Positions 33,576 to 36,588 of a stretch of DNA of 36,588 bases are shown here, piece by piece. Where the stretch lies: assembly GCA_029226955.1 (NCBI GenBank), contig JAQXZA010000104.1:1-36588 (forward strand), written 5' to 3'. The position numbers and the translations under genes are program-made. The first letter of the stretch is position 1, and each line of letters begins with the position of its first letter. The DNA is from Clostridia bacterium (lineage in GTDB: Bacteria; Bacillota; Clostridia; Oscillospirales; Acutalibacteraceae). A model generated the notes under the pieces. It had not been told where the DNA came from and ran no database searches. It saw nothing but the letters and a program-made list of their open reading frames with translations.

Positions 33576-34829
33576 TTATTCTTCCTGTGCGGTTTTCATA
33601 CGGGCTTCGGTGATTGATATAAACTGTCTTGCACATCTCGGTGAGCGACCGCCTCTTTCTATTGCCCACTGTTCAGCACCTTTTTCAAGTTCTTCAATGC
33701 TCATATTAAGGTTTCTTTCACGGGCAAGACTGCGTACAATTTCAAGATATTTTTCTTTATCTGGTTTAACGAAATTGATTGAAAGTCCGAAACGGTCAGA
33801 AAGTGAAAGGTTCTCCTGAATTGAATCGTTTCTGTGGAGTTCATCTCCCGCCCTGTCGGAAAAGTCCTCTTTTACAAGATGTCTGCGGTTTGATGTCGCA
33901 TAAATCAAAGTATTGTCGGGACGTGCGGCAAGTCCGCCTTCAAGAACCGCTTTAAGCTGTGCATAGCTTTTGTCGTCGCTTGAAAAAGAAAGGTCATCAA
34001 TAAATATGATGAATTTAAGCGGCAGTGCGGCAATCTGGTCAACAAGAATAGGAAATTCCGAAAGTCTGTCCTTTGGCATTTCAACCATTCTAAGACCGTC
34101 CTTGTAGTATTTGTTGAGTATAGCCTTTACAGTTGAGGATTTGCCTGTACCCCTGTCGCCGTAAAGCAGACAGTTATTACACTGTACGCCTTCAAGAAAA
34201 GCAACCGTATTGTCAACAACAAGTCCACGTGGAATTTCATAGCCTTTGAGTGATGACATTGAAATATTATCGGGGTGAATAACAGGTTCAATTCCCTTGT
34301 CACGCCATATAAATGCACGGTATCTTGCAAACATACCACAACCGTTTTTGCGGTAATAATCGGCAAGACAGTCTATTGCGTGTTCGTCGTCTGAAAATTC
34401 CTTTATCGGTGTACCTGTTTTCCAGCGTGGCAGACTGTTTGCAACAGAACCAAGCTCGTCACGGTGCATATAGTCATTGAGTATCTGTTCGGGTGTAATG
34501 GAACTTATGCGGTTAATTGCGGAAATATCACGTCTTATTGCACTGATAACTTCCGACGGCAAAGATTGTTCTTTTTTTGCGGCGGCAGCCTTTGAAAAAG
34601 CGTTTTCGTCAAAAAGTGCGGCTTCCGTAAGGCATTTTGCAAGACTTTCAGCATAACCTCTGTCACACAAAAGCGAAAAGAAGTTTCCCCAAGCCTGAGT
34701 AAATTCAAATACGGGCTTATCTATTGCACGTAAAAGTTCAAAATATGCTTTCGGAACAGTTCGGTTCAGTATTCCCTTATAGATTGATAATGATGACATA
34801 AGCAGTGCGGCTTCTTTTGTTGCGTTCAT
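33576..34829 (-). CDS. DUF815-family AAA ATPase
   Basis: 417 residues. A helical N-terminal part (about 1-180) is followed by a P-loop ATPase domain: GDRGTGKS (224-231), Walker B FIIFIDDLSF (274-283), and a sensor-like ATSNRRHLVKEDFSDR. The C-terminal lid is SLSDRFGLSINFVKPDKEKYLEIV and GGRSPRCARQFI. The DUF815 family is widespread in clostridia, its role unknown. The start is ATG 34827-34829 with AGGA 10 bases upstream. Promoter at 34870-34898 with a perfect DnaA-box-like motif just above it (34908-34916). It probably heads a two-gene operon with the lipoprotein. Confidence 0.88.
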   Translation of the reverse strand: MNATKEAALLMSSLSIYKGILNRTVPKAYFELLRAIDKPVFEFTQAWGNFFSLLCDRGYAESLAKCLTEAALFDENAFSKAAAAKKEQSLPSEVISAIRRDISAINRISSITPEQILNDYMHRDELGSVANSLPRWKTGTPIKEFSDDEHAIDCLADYYRKNGCGMFARYRAFIWRDKGIEPVIHPDNISMSSLKGYEIPRGLVVDNTVAFLEGVQCNNCLLYGDRGTGKSSTVKAILNKYYKDGLRMVEMPKDRLSEFPILVDQIAALPLKFIIFIDDLSFSSDDKSYAQLKAVLEGGLAARPDNTLIYATSNRRHLVKEDFSDRAGDELHRNDSIQENLSLSDRFGLSINFVKPDKEKYLEIVRSLARERNLNMSIEELEKGAEQWAIERGGRSPRCARQFISITEARMKTAQEE

Positions 34830-34869
34830 TTTTTCATCTTCCTGTTTCTTTTTATTTTTAATTATCTAT

Positions 34870-34898
34870 ATTTTACAATGATTTTCAGCATTAGTCAA
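34870..34898 (-). promoter_or_regulatory. Promoter of the DUF815 gene
   Basis: TTGACT (34893-34898), 17 bases, TAAAAT (34870-34875) on the minus strand. TGTTGAAAA (34908-34916) lies 10 bases upstream of the -35. Confidence 0.65.
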
Positions 34899-35033
34899 TT
34901 TAATTATTGTTGAAAAAACACAGCTTTAAAGAGCGTGAATTGGGCAATTATATCATTATCGGCATTTTGAATTGTTCAAAGCGACAATTAACGGTTCAAC
35001 AGCAAATTATTTGTGGAAATACCTGTTTTATTA

Positions 35034-35042
35034 TGCTATAAT
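35034..35042 (+). promoter_or_regulatory. Extended -10 promoter of the PH-domain gene pair
   Basis: TGC-TATAAT, 23 bases upstream of the ATG at 35065. The -35 is poor (TGGAAA at 17 bases). Confidence 0.5.
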
Positions 35043-35064
35043 AAATTAAAAAAGGAGGACAGCT

Positions 35065-35514
35065 ATGAAAACCGATTTGCCGCAAAACAAGGACTCAAAT
35101 TTGCTTTCCGAAAAAGCCGTCAATATATGGCGTATAAGGGCAACTATTCTGCTTATTCTGTTTTCGTTTATCGACGGTGCTTTGCTTGTTTTTTTGCCGA
35201 TAATGGCGACAATTTTAGGTGTTGCCGCACTTATAGTTTATCTGTCGGTTATTTTCATATATTGTCCTGCACTGTACCGTGTATGCGGATATGCCGTAAA
35301 CAAAAATATTATTATAATAGAAAACGGACTGTTTTTTCATTATCATACAAAGATAAATTTTTCAAAGGTTCAATATTGCGTTATCTCACAAGGACCTGTT
35401 CAGAAAATATACGGCGTATGTTCACTTACATTTCTTACTGCCGGTTCGTCAGAAAAAATAATTGATATTTCCGTTACAAACGCTCAGAAAATTAAAATTT
35501 CTGTTGAAGAATAA
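35065..35514 (+). CDS. Bacterial PH-domain membrane protein, YdbS type
   Basis: 149 residues. A short polar N-terminus, then two close membrane helices (about 26-46 and 48-72, forming a hairpin), then a bPH_2 domain (YAVNKNIIIIENGLFFHYHTKINFSKVQYCVISQGPVQKIYGVCSLTFLTAG). The pattern of a bPH strand, then a conserved pair of residues before Gln and IYGV, is typical. AAAGGAGG is 6 bases upstream. A larger bPH_2 protein follows 40 bases later, the same YdbS/YdbT pairing as in Bacillus, where it has been linked to resistance to bacterial antimicrobials. Its molecular role is unknown. Confidence 0.82.
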   Translation: MKTDLPQNKDSNLLSEKAVNIWRIRATILLILFSFIDGALLVFLPIMATILGVAALIVYLSVIFIYCPALYRVCGYAVNKNIIIIENGLFFHYHTKINFSKVQYCVISQGPVQKIYGVCSLTFLTAGSSEKIIDISVTNAQKIKISVEE

Positions 35515-35554
35515 AATTATAAACAGATTGCCTTTATTATTCAAGGAGATTTCC

Positions 35555-36588
35555 GTGTCAAATAACAGATATTACAAACGAACACACCCTTTTACAATAC
35601 TTACACGTCTTAAAAGCTCGGTAATACTTTTGCTTATTCCCGTAATTCAACAGCTTATGTTCAAGCCTGAGGGTATTTTTGAAGTCATAAGCACAATGGG
35701 ATTTAACGCAATTTATGCCGCAGCGGTTATTTTTTATGCAATATATTCTTACAGGTGCTTTATGTACCGTATGAAACCAAACGGAATACAAATAAAAAAC
35801 GGATTTTTCCGCAAAAAATATTATACCGTACCTTTAAGCAAAATTCAGACTATAAACATACACAAAAACATTATCGCAAGAATTTTCGGTGCAATAAGGG
35901 TATCATTTGATACACCAGCCGGTTCAAGCCGTGACTATGATATTTCAGCCTATATTTCCGCAAAAAAAGCCGCTTATGTACTCTCAAAAACCGAAAACGA
36001 AAAGCCGAAAATTGCCGTTTACAAATCGGGCAATCTTAATATGTTGCTTATGGCGGCATTCTGGTCAAATCCAGCCTCAGGTCTGCTTATTATTGCACCA
36101 TTTGTTTCAAAACTTGGCGACATTCTCGGAATTGAAATACAACAGCTTATGAATCAGTCCTTTGCATTTGATTTTCGCTGGCAGCTTGTTGCGATTGGTA
36201 TTCCGCCTGTTGCCGCAGCTATTGCGAATATACTTCTTTTTGGCTGGGCGGTTTCAATGGCTGTTCAGTTTATGCGTTATGGAAGATTTTCCGCCTATCG
36301 TCAGGGCGAATATATTGTTATCACAAGGGGCATAATCAACAAAAACATCAGCTTTACACGTTCCGACAGAATTGCCGCTGTAACGGTCAATCAAAGTCTG
36401 CTTATGCACTTTTTGCGGCTTTACAGTTCGGGAATATTCACAATAGGTGCCGGAAAACTCAAAGGCGACAAAAGCCTTATTATAGCCGCCGAAAAAAAGA
36501 ACACTCTGTACAAATCCCTGAAAAACATTGTAAAAATTTCCGCAAAAGAATTAAAAAGCGTTTATCCGCAAAAAAACACTCTGTTTTC
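35555..36588 (+). CDS. Bacterial PH-domain membrane protein, YdbT type (partial, runs off the right edge)
   Basis: The frame starts at GTG 35555-35557, with AAGGAG 6 bases upstream, and stays open for 344 codons to the window end. It has N-terminal membrane helices (about residues 20-36 and 50-64), then a bPH_2 domain (YRMKPNGIQIKNGFFRKKYY, VPLSKIQTINIHKNIIARIFG). A second pair of helices lies at about 165-185 and 212-240, followed by a second bPH_2 repeat (GEYIVITRGIINKNISFTRSDRIAAVTVNQSLLMHFLRLYSSGIF). The duplicated helices-plus-PH plan matches YdbT, which usually has further repeats. It is co-transcribed with the upstream YdbS-type gene. Confidence 0.85.
   Translation, partial: MSNNRYYKRTHPFTILTRLKSSVILLLIPVIQQLMFKPEGIFEVISTMGFNAIYAAAVIFYAIYSYRCFMYRMKPNGIQIKNGFFRKKYYTVPLSKIQTINIHKNIIARIFGAIRVSFDTPAGSSRDYDISAYISAKKAAYVLSKTENEKPKIAVYKSGNLNMLLMAAFWSNPASGLLIIAPFVSKLGDILGIEIQQLMNQSFAFDFRWQLVAIGIPPVAAAIANILLFGWAVSMAVQFMRYGRFSAYRQGEYIVITRGIINKNISFTRSDRIAAVTVNQSLLMHFLRLYSSGIFTIGAGKLKGDKSLIIAAEKKNTLYKSLKNIVKISAKELKSVYPQKNTLF

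Overview
The window is the chromosomal replication-origin region of a low-GC Gram-positive bacterium. The gene order mnmE-mnmG-rsmG-noc-parA-parB on one side of rpmH/dnaA, and dnaN-yaaA-recF-remB-gyrB-gyrA on the other, is the classic Firmicutes origin layout. Codon use, frequent TTG starts, the DnaA domain IV sequence and the gut-Clostridia look of the proteins suggest an Oscillospiraceae/Ruminococcus-like anaerobe. That taxonomic placement is inference.

Layout. Bases 1-180 are the tail of an IS200/IS605-type tnpB with its omega-RNA scaffold and right-end hairpin. A lipoprotein gene and a tRNA-Met/tRNA-Glu pair follow. From about 1.6 to 16 kb nearly everything is on the minus strand: GNAT acetyltransferase, guaB, serS, parB, parA, noc, rsmG, mnmG, mnmE, jag, yidC, yidD, rnpA, rpmH. 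From 16.4 to 28.8 kb everything is on the plus strand: dnaA, dnaN, yaaA, recF, remB, two zinc-ribbon membrane proteins, gyrB, three YcxB-like membrane proteins with a thioesterase, gyrA and a small membrane protein. The strand switch at about 16.1 kb, with oriC elements on both sides of dnaA, fits bidirectional replication with genes on the leading strands. From 28.9 to 31.2 kb lies a small accessory region next to tRNA-Trp: an XRE regulator, a kinase-fold protein, a 5'-truncated VOC pseudogene and an AT-rich PBECR4-like small protein. The right end carries mtnN, a lipoprotein fusing a metal/cofactor-binding fold to a peptidoglycan-binding domain, a DUF815 ATPase, and a pair of bacterial PH-domain membrane proteins, the second running off the window.

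How it works together. Segregation: ParA/ParB with six parS sites in 4.1 kb (7290-11433), three of them in a tandem 47-48 bp array, plus a Noc paralogue carrying the residues reported to switch recognition from parS to the Noc site. Initiation: DnaA boxes here read TTTTCAACA (also TTATCAACA and TTTTCCACA) rather than TTATCCACA. They cluster upstream of dnaA and between dnaA and dnaN, where they end in a box/GC-rich/CTA-TTA trinucleotide element like the B. subtilis basal unwinding system. The same box recurs, often as inverted pairs, in several distant intergenic regions.

A second recurring theme is a family of short intergenic tandem repeats with a 7-bp period. The four clearest copies all read TGCGTAA in the local direction of replication and transcription. 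The most notable unexplained signals are the remote inverted DnaA-box-like clusters, the polarised heptamer repeats, the parS-headed 150-bp duplication, the YcxB trio between gyrB and gyrA, and the PBECR4/VOC junction.
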